This document shows positions 16,638-25,318 of a stretch of 64,000 bases of DNA, piece after piece. This DNA comes from Mesorhizobium sp. Root102. Lineage in GTDB: Bacteria; Pseudomonadota; Alphaproteobacteria; Rhizobiales; Rhizobiaceae. Under the pieces are notes generated by a model. The model made no database searches, was not told where the DNA came from, and worked only from the letters and a program-made list of their open reading frames with translations. The position numbers were made by a program, and so were the translations under genes. The first letter of the stretch is position 1, and each line of letters starts with the position of its first letter. The stretch covers positions 62,001 through 126,000 of the forward strand of contig NZ_LMCP01000044.1 of NCBI RefSeq assembly GCF_001425625.1. The letters run 5' to 3'.

Positions 16638-17523
16638 TCTCACCGCGCCAGGGCGTATGCCGGTCAAGCCGCGCGCCGGCGTCTGGCGCCGGCTGATCAA
16701 GCGCCGTCTGGCATTGCTCGGCCTGGTGATCGTCGCCATTGTCGTTGCCGGCGCTGTATTGGCGCCATGGCTGACCGGCTACGACCCCAACGAGCAGATG
16801 TTCGACGGCCTGACCATCGAGGGCTCGCCCTTGCCGCCGGATGCAAAATTCTGGCTGGGCACCGACCTGCTTGGCCGTGATCTGTTGACCCGCATCCTCT
16901 ACGGCGCCCGCACCTCGCTGATCATTGGCATCGTCGCCAATGGCGTGGCCCTTTTGATCGGCACGCTGGTTGGCGTTGTTGCCGGCTATTTCCGCGGCTG
17001 GGTCGGAAGCGCGTTGATGCGCTTCACCGACCTGATGATGGCGTTTCCGGCATTGCTGCTCGCCATTTGCCTGGCGGCGGTATTCGAGCCCAGCCTGTGG
17101 ATCGTTGCCATGGTCATCGCGCTGGTCAACTGGGTGCAGACCGCGCGCGTCATCTACACCGAGACCAGCTCATTGGCCGAACGCGAGTTCATCGATGCCG
17201 AGCGCACCATTGGCGCCAGCGCACCGCGCATCCTGTTTCGCCACATCCTGCCGCATCTGCTGCCGACCATCATCGTCTGGGGCACGCTCGGCATTTCCAC
17301 CACCGTGCTGCTCGAGGCGACGCTCTCCTTCCTCGGCATCGGCGTGCAGCCGCCGACGGCGTCCTGGGGCAACATCATCTTCGAGAACCAGACCTACTTC
17401 CAGGCCGCACCCTGGCTGGTGTTCTTCCCCGGTGCGGCGATCCTGGCGCTGGCACTGGCCTTCAACCTGATCGGCGACGCGTTGCGCGACATCCTCGATC
17501 CGACGCAAAGAGGCCGCGCATGA
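16615..17523 (+). CDS. Peptide/amide ABC transporter permease, DppC-like
   Basis: This 302-residue inner-membrane protein has a cytoplasmic N-terminal tail, a first transmembrane helix (LALLGLVIVAIVVAGAVLAPWL) and the OppC/DppC N-terminal motif PPDAKFWLGTDLLGRDLLTRILYGARTSLIIG. The EAA loop is EFIDAERTIGASAPRILFRHILPHLLPTIIV. It overlaps the antiterminator gene by 23 bases with GGGGGAAGAAGG as ribosome site inside that gene. In this operon the C-type permease precedes the B-type, the reverse of the usual dppBC order. It forms the channel with the next gene product. Confidence 0.93.
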   Translation: MTSPITPDLTAPGRMPVKPRAGVWRRLIKRRLALLGLVIVAIVVAGAVLAPWLTGYDPNEQMFDGLTIEGSPLPPDAKFWLGTDLLGRDLLTRILYGARTSLIIGIVANGVALLIGTLVGVVAGYFRGWVGSALMRFTDLMMAFPALLLAICLAAVFEPSLWIVAMVIALVNWVQTARVIYTETSSLAEREFIDAERTIGASAPRILFRHILPHLLPTIIVWGTLGISTTVLLEATLSFLGIGVQPPTASWGNIIFENQTYFQAAPWLVFFPGAAILALALAFNLIGDALRDILDPTQRGRA

Positions 17524-18440
17524 TCGCCTATCTCGGCCGCCGCCTCATCCAGTCGCTGCTGATCCTGCTCGGCGTCTCGCTGATCACCTTCGCGCTGCTC
17601 TATCTCTTGCCGGCCGACCCGGTGCGCCAGATCGCTGGCCGCAGCGCCACGCCGCAGACGGTCGAGAACATCCGCCAGCAGCTCGGCCTCGACCAGCCCT
17701 TCGCCGTCCAGTACTGGCGCTATCTGGTGAAGCTCATCAGCGGCGATCTCGGCCGCTCCTACATCCAGCGCTCCGAGGTCACCGAGCTGATCGTCTCGCG
17801 GTTGCCCGCCAGCCTGCTTTTGATGGTCGGCGCCATCCTGTGCGAGCTGTTGCTCGGCCTCAGCATGGGCCTGATCGCCGCGGTCAGGCGCGGCACGGCC
17901 ACCGACCAGACATTGATGGTCGCCTCCTTCGTCGGCGTCTCGGCACCGCAATTCGTCGTCGGCCTGCTGCTGCTCTACGTCTTTGCCGTGCGGCTCGGCT
18001 GGTTTCCGATCGGCGGCTACGGCACCTGGCGCCATCTCGTGCTGCCGTCGCTGACCATGGGCATCCTCGGCGCAGGCTGGTACGCCCGCATGATGCGCTC
18101 GTCGATGATCGACGTGCTGCGCCAGGATTACGTGCGCACCGCCCGTGCCAAAGGCCTGGCACGCCGCGCCATCATCTTCCGCCATGCCTTGCCCAACGCC
18201 ATCCTGCCGGTCATCGCCATGATCGGCATCGACATCGGCATCTTCATGGGCGGCATCGTCGTCGTCGAAAGCGTGTTCGGCTGGCCCGGCATCGGCCAGC
18301 TCGCCTGGCAGGCCATCCAGCGCGTCGACATTCCGATCATCATGGGGGTCACGCTGGTGTCGGCCTTCGCCATCGTGCTGGGCAATCTGCTTGCCGACAT
18401 CATCGCGCCCTTCATCGACCCCCGCATCAAGCTCAGATGA
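17520..18440 (+). CDS. Peptide/amide ABC transporter permease, DppB-like
   Basis: This is a 306-residue DppB/OppB-type permease: MIAYLGRRLIQSLLILLGVSLITFALLYLLPADP at the N-terminus, then VENIRQQLGLDQPFAVQYWRYL, and the EAA loop DYVRTARAKGLARRAIIFRHALPNAILPV. About six transmembrane segments are visible. The ATG shares bases with the TGA of the DppC-like gene. An upstream in-frame extension exists but lies wholly inside the preceding gene and is not conserved-looking. Confidence 0.94.
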   Translation: MIAYLGRRLIQSLLILLGVSLITFALLYLLPADPVRQIAGRSATPQTVENIRQQLGLDQPFAVQYWRYLVKLISGDLGRSYIQRSEVTELIVSRLPASLLLMVGAILCELLLGLSMGLIAAVRRGTATDQTLMVASFVGVSAPQFVVGLLLLYVFAVRLGWFPIGGYGTWRHLVLPSLTMGILGAGWYARMMRSSMIDVLRQDYVRTARAKGLARRAIIFRHALPNAILPVIAMIGIDIGIFMGGIVVVESVFGWPGIGQLAWQAIQRVDIPIIMGVTLVSAFAIVLGNLLADIIAPFIDPRIKLR

Positions 18441-18506
18441 CAACCCAGACCTGAGCGAAGAACAACGTGACATGACTGAAACCAAACAGAGAAAGGGAAC
18501 ATAAAA

Positions 18507-20150
18507 ATGAAAAAGTTTCTCACATCCACGGTGGCGGCATCGGCGCTGGCGCTGATGCTCGGCATGACAAGCGTTCGCGCCGAGGAGGCCGTCGATCCGA
18601 ACGCCAAGCAGGGCGGCGCCATCACCATCACCTACAAGGACGATGTCGCCACCCTCGATCCGGCGATCGGCTATGACTGGCAGAACTGGTCGATGATCAA
18701 GAGCCTGTTCGACGGGCTGATGGACTACGAGCCGGGCACCACAAACCTGAAGCCCGACCTCGCCGAAAGCTACGAAATCTCGCCCGACGGCAAGACCTTC
18801 ACGTTCAAGCTGCGCCATGGCGTGAAATTCCACAATGGCCGCGAGATGACCGCCGACGACGTGAAATATTCGCTCGACCGCGTCACCAATCCGAAGACCC
18901 AAAGTCCCGGCGCCGGCTTCTTCGGTTCGATCAAGGGCTATGACGATGTCGCCGCCGGCAAGGCGGAAAGCCTCTCCGGCGTCACCGTCGTCGATCCCTA
19001 CACCGTCAAGTTCGAGTTGACCCGGCCCGACGCCACCTTCCTGCATGTCATGGCCATCAACTTCTCGCATGTCGTGCCGAAGGAAGAGGTCGAGAAATAC
19101 GGCGCCGATTTCGGCAAGCATCCGGTCGGCACCGGCGCCTTCAAGCTCACTGAGTGGACGCTCGGCCAGCGCATCGTCTTCGAGCGCAACCCGGACTACT
19201 GGCACAAGGGCCTGCCGCATTTGGACAAGATCACCTTCGAGATCGGCCAGGAGCCGATCGTGGCGCTGTTGCGCCTGCAGAAGGGTGAGATTGATGTGCC
19301 CGGCGACGGCATCCCGCCGGCAAAATTCCAGGAGGTGATGGCCGATCCCGAGCAGAAGGCGCGCGTCGTCGAAGGCGGCCAGCTGCACACCGGCTACGTC
19401 ACCATGAACACCACCATGGCGCCCTTCGACAATGTGAAGGTCAGGCAAGCCGTCAACATGGCGATCAACAAGGCGCGCATCATCCAGATCATCAACGGCC
19501 GCGCCGTGCCGGCCAACCAGCCGCTGCCGCCATCGATGCCGGGCTATGACAAGGAATACAAGGGCTACCCCTATGACGTCGCCAAGGCCAAGGCGCTGCT
19601 CGCCGAGGCCGGCCATCCCGATGGCTTCGACACGCAATTGTTCGCCATGAACACCGATCCCAACCCGCGCATCGCCCAGGCGATCCAGCAGGATCTGGCG
19701 GCGATCGGCATCAAGGCCGGCATCCAGTCGCTCGCCCAGGCCAATGTCATCGCCGCCGGCGGCGACAAGGCCGGCGCACCGATGATCTGGTCCGGGGGCA
19801 TGGCCTGGATCGCCGATTTCCCCGATCCGTCGAACTTCTACGGCCCGATCCTCGGCTGCGCCGGAGCGGTGCCGGGCGGCTGGAACTGGTCGTGGTATTG
19901 CAACAAGGATCTCGACGCCAAGGCGGCCGAGGCAGACTCGGTGGTCGATCCGGCCAAGGCAGGCGAACGCAACAAGATGTGGAGCGCTATCTACGACAAG
20001 GTGATGGAAGACGCGCCCTGGGCGCCGGTCTTCAACGAGCAGCGTTTCACCATGAAATCGGCGCGCATGGGCGGCGCCGACAACCTCTATGTCGACCCGG
20101 TCCATATCCCGATCAACTATGACAATGTGTACGTAAAAGATGTGCAATAA
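18507..20150 (+). CDS. ABC transporter substrate-binding protein, family 5 (DppA/OppA-like)
   Basis: The 547-residue periplasmic protein has a signal peptide (MKKFLTSTVAASALALMLGMTSVRA) and the SBP family 5 pattern: LDPAIGYDWQNWSMIKSLFDGLMDYEP, LAESYEISPDGKTFTFKLRHGVKFHNGREMTADDVKYSLDR, then NPDYWHKGLPHLDKI. It has a clear ribosome site AAGGGAAC. Family 5 proteins bind peptides, nickel, glutathione or other small solutes; with the formamidase next door, a small amide or amide-containing compound is a reasonable ligand. It sits 66 bases after the permeases and overlaps the formamidase gene by 11 bases. Confidence 0.93.
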   Translation: MKKFLTSTVAASALALMLGMTSVRAEEAVDPNAKQGGAITITYKDDVATLDPAIGYDWQNWSMIKSLFDGLMDYEPGTTNLKPDLAESYEISPDGKTFTFKLRHGVKFHNGREMTADDVKYSLDRVTNPKTQSPGAGFFGSIKGYDDVAAGKAESLSGVTVVDPYTVKFELTRPDATFLHVMAINFSHVVPKEEVEKYGADFGKHPVGTGAFKLTEWTLGQRIVFERNPDYWHKGLPHLDKITFEIGQEPIVALLRLQKGEIDVPGDGIPPAKFQEVMADPEQKARVVEGGQLHTGYVTMNTTMAPFDNVKVRQAVNMAINKARIIQIINGRAVPANQPLPPSMPGYDKEYKGYPYDVAKAKALLAEAGHPDGFDTQLFAMNTDPNPRIAQAIQQDLAAIGIKAGIQSLAQANVIAAGGDKAGAPMIWSGGMAWIADFPDPSNFYGPILGCAGAVPGGWNWSWYCNKDLDAKAAEADSVVDPAKAGERNKMWSAIYDKVMEDAPWAPVFNEQRFTMKSARMGGADNLYVDPVHIPINYDNVYVKDVQ

Positions 20151-21084
20151 CTGCGACTACACCATCCACGGCCGCCATCATCATTTCGGCTGGGACAATT
20201 CGTTTGCCCCGGCCGAGCGGGTGGCGCCCGGCTCGACCATCGAGTTCCAGTGCCTCGATGCCGGCGGCGGCCAGTTGAAGCCCGACAGCACCGTTGCTGA
20301 CATCGCCAAGCTCGATTTCGGCCAGATCAACCCGGTGACCGGGCCGATCTTCGTCGAGGGTGCGGAGCCGGGCGACGCGCTGAAGGTGACGATCGAGATG
20401 TTCAAACCGTCCGGCTTCGGCTGGACGGCGAACATTCCGGGTTTCGGCCTGCTCGCCGACGACTTCAAGGAGCCGGCGCTGAACATCTGGAAATACGACG
20501 CCGCCTCGCTCGAGCCGGCGCTGTTTGGCAAGAACGCCCGCGTGCCGCTAAAGCCGTTTGCCGGCACCATCGGCAATGCGCCGGCGGAGAAAGGTCACCA
20601 TTCGGTGGTGCCGCCACGGCGGGTCGGCGGCAACCTCGACATCCGCGATCTCGCCGCCGGCACCACGCTCTATCTGCCGGTGGAAGTGGCCGGCGCGCTG
20701 TTTTCGATCGGCGACACCCATGCCGCGCAAGGTGACGGCGAGGTCTGCGGCACGGCGATCGAAAGCCCGATGGATGTCGTGCTCAAGCTCGACCTGGTCA
20801 AGGATGCCAGGCTGAAGACGCCGCGTTTCACCACGTCGGGCCCCGTGACGCGCCATCTCGACGCCAAGGGCTATGAGGTGACGACCGGCATCGGTCCGGA
20901 CCTGATGGCCGGCGCTAGGGTAGCGGTCGCCCAGATGGTCGACCTGCTCGCCGGCCGTTACAAGATCGATCCGGTCGAGGCCTATATGCTGGCCTCGGTG
21001 TGCGGCGATCTCCGCATCAGCGAGATCGTCGACATGCCGAACTGGGTGGTGTCGTTCTACTTCCCGCGCTGCGTGTTTGAATGA
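20140..21084 (+). CDS. Formamidase/acetamidase family amidohydrolase
   Basis: The 314-residue protein belongs to the FmdA_AmdA family, which hydrolyses formamide or acetamide to ammonia and the acid. It begins MCNNCDYTIHGRHHHFGWDNSF and contains GPIFVEGAEPGDALKVTI, then HHSVVPPRRVGGNLDIRDLAAGTTLYLPVEVAGALFSIGDTHAAQGDGEVCGTAIE, the family core with metal-site His and Asp/Glu residues. Length is typical of the bacterial short form. Its position between the transporter's binding protein and ATPase genes, with stop-start overlaps on both sides, indicates that imported amide is hydrolysed at once for nitrogen. Which amide is used is not known. Confidence 0.93.
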   Translation: MCNNCDYTIHGRHHHFGWDNSFAPAERVAPGSTIEFQCLDAGGGQLKPDSTVADIAKLDFGQINPVTGPIFVEGAEPGDALKVTIEMFKPSGFGWTANIPGFGLLADDFKEPALNIWKYDAASLEPALFGKNARVPLKPFAGTIGNAPAEKGHHSVVPPRRVGGNLDIRDLAAGTTLYLPVEVAGALFSIGDTHAAQGDGEVCGTAIESPMDVVLKLDLVKDARLKTPRFTTSGPVTRHLDAKGYEVTTGIGPDLMAGARVAVAQMVDLLAGRYKIDPVEAYMLASVCGDLRISEIVDMPNWVVSFYFPRCVFE

Positions 21085-22883
21085 ACGCACGTCCGGGCAA
21101 AAAGCGGGCCGGGGCTGCCGCTCCGGTGACGACGGGACCGGTGCTCGAGATCGCCGGCCTGTCGGTCAGCGTGCGCGGCGAGGACGGTGAGCGCGAGGTC
21201 GTCTCTAACCTATCGTTGACGCTTTCGCGTGGCGAAACGCTCTGCATCGCCGGCGAATCCGGCTCCGGCAAGTCGATGACGGCGCTGGCCATCATGCAAT
21301 TGCTGCCGCAGCCGGCGGCGCGCATATCCGCTGGCAAAATTCGTCTCGGCGATACTGATCTGGCTGGTCTCGACGAGCGCCGGATGCGCCGCATTCGCGG
21401 CGACCGCATCGCCATGATCTTCCAGGAGCCGATGACCTCGCTCAACCCGGTGCTGTCGATCGGCCGGCAGCTGACCGAATCCATCGAGGCGCATACCAGC
21501 CTGTCACAGGGCGAGGCCCGCCAGCGCGCCATCGAAGCGTTGAAGGCGGTGCGCATTTCCGAAGCTGAAAGCCGGCTAAAACAGTTTCCGCACGAGCTGT
21601 CCGGCGGCATGCGCCAGCGGGTCATGATCGCCATGGCGTTGGCGCTCGAGCCCGACGTGCTGATTGCCGACGAGCCGACGACGGCGCTCGACGTCACCGT
21701 GCAAGGCGAGGTGCTGGAGTTGCTGCGCGACCTGCAGCGCCAGCATGGTACCAGCGTCATCCTCATCACGCACGATATGGGCGTCGTCGCCGAAATGGCC
21801 GACCGCGTCATCATCATGCGGCACGGCCGCATGGTCGAAGAGGGGAGAACATCAGACATTTTTGCCGCGCCCCAAGCGGACTACACGCGCGAGCTGCTTG
21901 CCGCGGTGCCGCGCATCGGCAGCGGTGTCGGCCGCCAGAAATCCAGGGATGCCGAGACGGCAACGCCGGCCAATGTCGCCGAGGTCAAAGACCTGCATGT
22001 CCGCTTCGACCTGCATGGCGGCTTCTTCGGTCGGGTCACCCGTCGTGTTCACGCCGTCGAAGGCGTCAGCTTCTCGATCGCACCCAACGAGACGCTGGCG
22101 CTGGTCGGCGAGTCCGGCTGCGGCAAGTCGACCACCGCCAAGGCGCTCGCCGGGCTGGTGCCCTACAGCGGCGACATCGTCATTGGCGGACGCAATCTGT
22201 CCGGCCTCGGCCGCGACGAGCGCAAGGCGGTGCGCCGCGACGTGCAGATGATTTTTCAGGACCCCTTCGCCTCGCTCGATCCACGCATGCGCGTCGGCGA
22301 TCTCGTCGCCGAGCCGCTCGTCATCCACGGCATCGCCTCGAAGGAAGAGCGCAGCGAGCGTGTGGCCGCACTGTTCGAGCGCGTCGGCCTGTCGGCCGAC
22401 CAGATGGAGCTCTATCCGCATGAATTCTCGGGCGGCCAGCGCCAGCGCGTCTGCATCGCGCGCGCTCTTGCGCTGCGGCCGAAGCTGATCATCGCCGACG
22501 AAAGCGTCTCGGCGCTCGATGTCTCGGTTCAGGCGCGCGTGCTCGATCTGTTGAAGGAGTTGCAGCGCGAATTCGGCGTCGCCTATCTCTTCATCTCGCA
22601 CGACATGGCCGTGGTCGAGAACATCTCCGACCGCGTGGCCGTCATGTATCTCGGCCAGATCGTCGAGATGGGCACCCGCGACCAGGTCTTTTCCAACCCG
22701 CGCCACCCCTACACCAAACGGCTGATCGAAGCCGTTCCGGTGCCCGATCCGGGCAAGCGAAGAAGCCGCTTCGCCCGCCTCGACCAGGAGATCCCAAGCG
22801 CCACCCGCAGGATCGGCGAGGCGCCGTTGAAACTGGCGCTGAGCGACGTCGGTGGCGGACATCTTGTTGCTGGTGGAGGCTGA
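21081..22883 (+). CDS. Peptide/amide ABC transporter, fused dual ATP-binding protein (DppD-DppF type)
   Basis: The 600-residue protein carries two complete ABC ATPase domains. The first (about 18-290) has GESGSGKS, FQEPMTSLNPVL, LSGGMRQRVMIAMAL and LIADEPTTALD. The second (about 300-585) has GESGCGKST, FQDPFASLDPRM, FSGGQRQRVCIARAL and IIADESVSALD. Each ends with the oligopeptide-type C-terminal module (HPYTKRLIEAVPVPDP). It therefore supplies both nucleotide-binding halves of the importer. The ATG overlaps the formamidase stop as ATGA. It is the last gene of the amide operon. Confidence 0.94.
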   Translation: MNARPGKKRAGAAAPVTTGPVLEIAGLSVSVRGEDGEREVVSNLSLTLSRGETLCIAGESGSGKSMTALAIMQLLPQPAARISAGKIRLGDTDLAGLDERRMRRIRGDRIAMIFQEPMTSLNPVLSIGRQLTESIEAHTSLSQGEARQRAIEALKAVRISEAESRLKQFPHELSGGMRQRVMIAMALALEPDVLIADEPTTALDVTVQGEVLELLRDLQRQHGTSVILITHDMGVVAEMADRVIIMRHGRMVEEGRTSDIFAAPQADYTRELLAAVPRIGSGVGRQKSRDAETATPANVAEVKDLHVRFDLHGGFFGRVTRRVHAVEGVSFSIAPNETLALVGESGCGKSTTAKALAGLVPYSGDIVIGGRNLSGLGRDERKAVRRDVQMIFQDPFASLDPRMRVGDLVAEPLVIHGIASKEERSERVAALFERVGLSADQMELYPHEFSGGQRQRVCIARALALRPKLIIADESVSALDVSVQARVLDLLKELQREFGVAYLFISHDMAVVENISDRVAVMYLGQIVEMGTRDQVFSNPRHPYTKRLIEAVPVPDPGKRRSRFARLDQEIPSATRRIGEAPLKLALSDVGGGHLVAGGG

Positions 22884-22911
22884 GATCGGTGAGGGAAGCG
22901 GCTGTCGTCGA

Positions 22912-23670
22912 TCAATTCCTGATGAGTCCCTCATACGGCGGTGTATTCAAGATGTAAGCCACCTCGGTCCGATTCCGGGCGCGAAGTTTTTTCATGATAT
23001 TGCGAACATGCACCTTGACCGTGCTCTCACACATATTGAGCTCGTAGGCGATGATCTTGTTCGCTTTTCCTCGACGCAGCGCTTCGATGACCGAGATCTG
23101 GCGTGACGTAAAAACATTGTCGTCCTGCACCTTAATCGTTTGATGGCCGTCCTTGGCGTTTTGCGCTGATTGGAAAAGGATACTCGGTGGGATGAAAATT
23201 CCCCCTGCCGCGACGAGATGAATGGCCTTGGCTGCAACTTGCAAGCTGACGCTCGTCGGAACATAACCGCGTGCGCCGTTTTCGATCGCCTTGTGAACAT
23301 CGTCAAAATTTTCGATATCGGCCAGGATGATGGCACTCACCCAAGGTTTGGTCGCTTTGAGATGGGCGATCCGGGCGAGATGGTGGTCTGCATCGGCGTT
23401 TGACCACATAGCGCACATCAAGACAGTCGAGATATTTTGCGTCTCCTCCAGATCTGCCGCGTCGAAGGCTTCGATGCTCGAGAAATGCTGGAGACGAAAT
23501 GCTGGCTCGATGACCGCGAGACCTCTTGCCAGGCAGTCGCACATCAGTGATCGATCATCGATAATCGCGATCTCAATATCCGCCGCCATGAACGCGGGGG
23601 GACTATCAGGGTCGATATCAAAAGCGCACAGGTTTTGCTGGGCCGCCTCAAATGGTTGAATCGCTGTCAT
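22912..23670 (-). CDS. LuxR/NarL-type regulator with a degenerate receiver domain
   Basis: The 252-residue protein has an N-terminal receiver-like domain (about 32-150) and a C-terminal LuxR helix-turn-helix (FTSRQISVIEALRRGKANKIIAYELNMCESTVKVHVRNIMKKLRARNRTEVAYI). The metal-binding acidic pair is present in IAIIDD, but the beta-3 position that should hold the phospho-acceptor Asp reads TVLMCAMW, with Cys, and the conserved Lys near GYVPTS is also missing. It is probably controlled by something other than phosphorylation. The start at 23670 has a strong GGAGGGAAGAG. It ends close to, and convergent with, the amide operon; its targets are unknown. Confidence 0.88.
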   Translation of the reverse strand: MTAIQPFEAAQQNLCAFDIDPDSPPAFMAADIEIAIIDDRSLMCDCLARGLAVIEPAFRLQHFSSIEAFDAADLEETQNISTVLMCAMWSNADADHHLARIAHLKATKPWVSAIILADIENFDDVHKAIENGARGYVPTSVSLQVAAKAIHLVAAGGIFIPPSILFQSAQNAKDGHQTIKVQDDNVFTSRQISVIEALRRGKANKIIAYELNMCESTVKVHVRNIMKKLRARNRTEVAYILNTPPYEGLIRN

Positions 23671-23803
23671 AGCTCTTCCCTCCTACCGCATCTCGAACGC
23701 ATTTGAGACATGGCCACCACTCCACTGTTTCTAGCTCATCCTTAGTAAGCCGAGGATTCGAGGCAGATGTATGTGAAACAAAGCACACGACGGGGAGAAG
23801 TCG

Positions 23804-24095
23804 ATGTCCGCAACGGCCATCTCGTCGCCGCCGAGGGTTGAGGCGTTTATTGACCCGGCGGAGAGCACACCGCAGCCGCGCCGGGACTCCGGCAGCTCAA
23901 GACGACCGCCGTGCCGCCGGAGCGGTTCACATGTTTGTGTTCCATCAGGGCGGGCGCTATGCCGCCAAAGCGCGTCGCTTCGAATATGAATCCGTAATGG
24001 CCTCTTGCCGTTCATCCTCATCTTCCGCATGTTCGTCTTGCCGATGATCGATCGTGGAGGGCCGGTCGGCTTCATCGTGATGGGAGGAAGTTAGA
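23804..24095 (+). other. Possible decayed small ORF upstream of the branched-chain-type importer
   Basis: Within the 427-base gap after the LuxR gene, an ATG with GGGGAGAAG upstream opens a 61-codon frame that stops at 23989. The same frame resumes after that stop with a hydrophobic, protein-like end (GLLPFILIFRMFVLPMIDRG) stopping at 24095, two bases before the next gene, while another frame between them reads FVFHQGGRYAAKARRFEYES. This could be a small membrane protein broken by frameshifts, or chance. I do not recognise a family. The rest of the gap should hold the importer promoter; I see nothing else in it. Confidence 0.25.
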
Positions 24096-24097
24096 CA

Positions 24098-25306
24098 ATG
24101 AAGCTATCTTATTTCGTTTCGGCCGCTTTTCTTGCCGCGGCTGCAGTTCCCGCCTCAGCCGCAGAAATTTCCGATGGCAAGGTCAAGATCGGCATCCTCA
24201 ATGATCAGTCGGGCGTCTATGCCGATTTCGGCGGCAAGTGGTCGGTCGAGGCGGCCAAGATGGCGGTCGAGGATTTCGGCGGCAAGGTGCAGGGAGCGCC
24301 GATCGAGGTCATCAGCGCCGACCACCAGAACAAGCCGGACATTGCCTCCAACATTGCCCGGCAGTGGTACGACACCGAACAGGTCGATGCCATCATGGAG
24401 CTGACCACCTCTTCGGTGGCGCTCGCCGTCCAGGGGATTTCCAAGGAAAAGAAGAAGATCGATATCGTTACCGGTGCGGCGACCACGGAGCTGACCGGCA
24501 AACAGTGCTCGCCCTATGGCTTCCACTGGGCCTATGACACCCACTCGCAGGCGGTGGGAACCGGCGGCTCTCTCGTGCAGCAGGGCGGTGACAGCTGGTT
24601 CTTTGTCACCGTCGACTATGCATTCGGCTATTCGCTGAAGGAGCAGACCGCCAAGTTCGTCGAGAGCCACGGTGGCAAGGTACTGGGCGAAGTGCGTTAT
24701 CCCTTGGGAGCGACCGATTATTCGTCCTTCCTGCTGCAGGCGCAATCGTCCGGCGCCAAGGTCATCGGCCTGGCGAATGCCGGCCTCGATACCTCCAACT
24801 CCATCAAACAGGCGGCCGAATTCGGCATTGTCCAGGGCGGCCAGCGTCTTGCAGCGCTTCTCTTCACGCTGGCCGAGGTGCATGGACTGGGCCTTCAGGC
24901 GGCGCAGGGCGTCGTGCTGACCGAGGGCTTTTACTGGGATCGCGATGACAAGAGCCGCGAATTCGGCCAGCGCTTCTTCAAGCGCACCAACCGCATGCCG
25001 AACATGATCCAGGTCGCCACCTACTCGGCGGTCACGCAATACCTGAAAGCGATCGACAAGGCTGGCACCGACGAGACCGAAGCCGTCGCCAAGCAATTGC
25101 ATTCGATGCCGGTGAACGACGTCTTTACGGCCAACGGCAAGGTGCAGGCGGACGGCAACATGGTCCACGACATGTATCTTTATCAGGTCAAATCGCCAGC
25201 CGAGAGCACCAAGGAGTGGGACTACTACAAATACCTCGCCACCATTCCCGGCAACGAGGCATTCCTCAGCGAGAAGGAAAGCGGCTGTCCGACGGCCGGC
25301 CAGTGA
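24098..25306 (+). CDS. Branched-chain-amino-acid-type ABC transporter substrate-binding protein
   Basis: The 402-residue periplasmic protein has a signal peptide (MKLSYFVSAAFLAAAAVPASA) and a type I binding fold: KVKIGILNDQSGVYADFGGKWSVEAAKMAVEDFGG, then SSVALAVQGISKEKKKIDIVTGAATTELTG, and VDYAFGYSLKEQTAKFVESHGGKVLGEVRYPLGATDYSSFLLQAQ. It belongs to the LivJ-like group that also binds urea, amides, aromatic acids and other solutes, so the ligand is not certain. It has a strong GGGAGGAAG ribosome site. It heads a complete five-gene importer unit transcribed rightward. Confidence 0.93.
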   Translation: MKLSYFVSAAFLAAAAVPASAAEISDGKVKIGILNDQSGVYADFGGKWSVEAAKMAVEDFGGKVQGAPIEVISADHQNKPDIASNIARQWYDTEQVDAIMELTTSSVALAVQGISKEKKKIDIVTGAATTELTGKQCSPYGFHWAYDTHSQAVGTGGSLVQQGGDSWFFVTVDYAFGYSLKEQTAKFVESHGGKVLGEVRYPLGATDYSSFLLQAQSSGAKVIGLANAGLDTSNSIKQAAEFGIVQGGQRLAALLFTLAEVHGLGLQAAQGVVLTEGFYWDRDDKSREFGQRFFKRTNRMPNMIQVATYSAVTQYLKAIDKAGTDETEAVAKQLHSMPVNDVFTANGKVQADGNMVHDMYLYQVKSPAESTKEWDYYKYLATIPGNEAFLSEKESGCPTAGQ

Positions 25307-25318
25307 TCGGCGCGGCCG

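Noticed and set aside
17394..20147. 917-codon open frame on the minus strand
   Set aside because: It is antisense to the permease, binding-protein and formamidase genes, which have clear motifs; GC-rich codon bias keeps the antisense frame open. The translation is low-complexity His/Asp/Arg/Gly-rich text.
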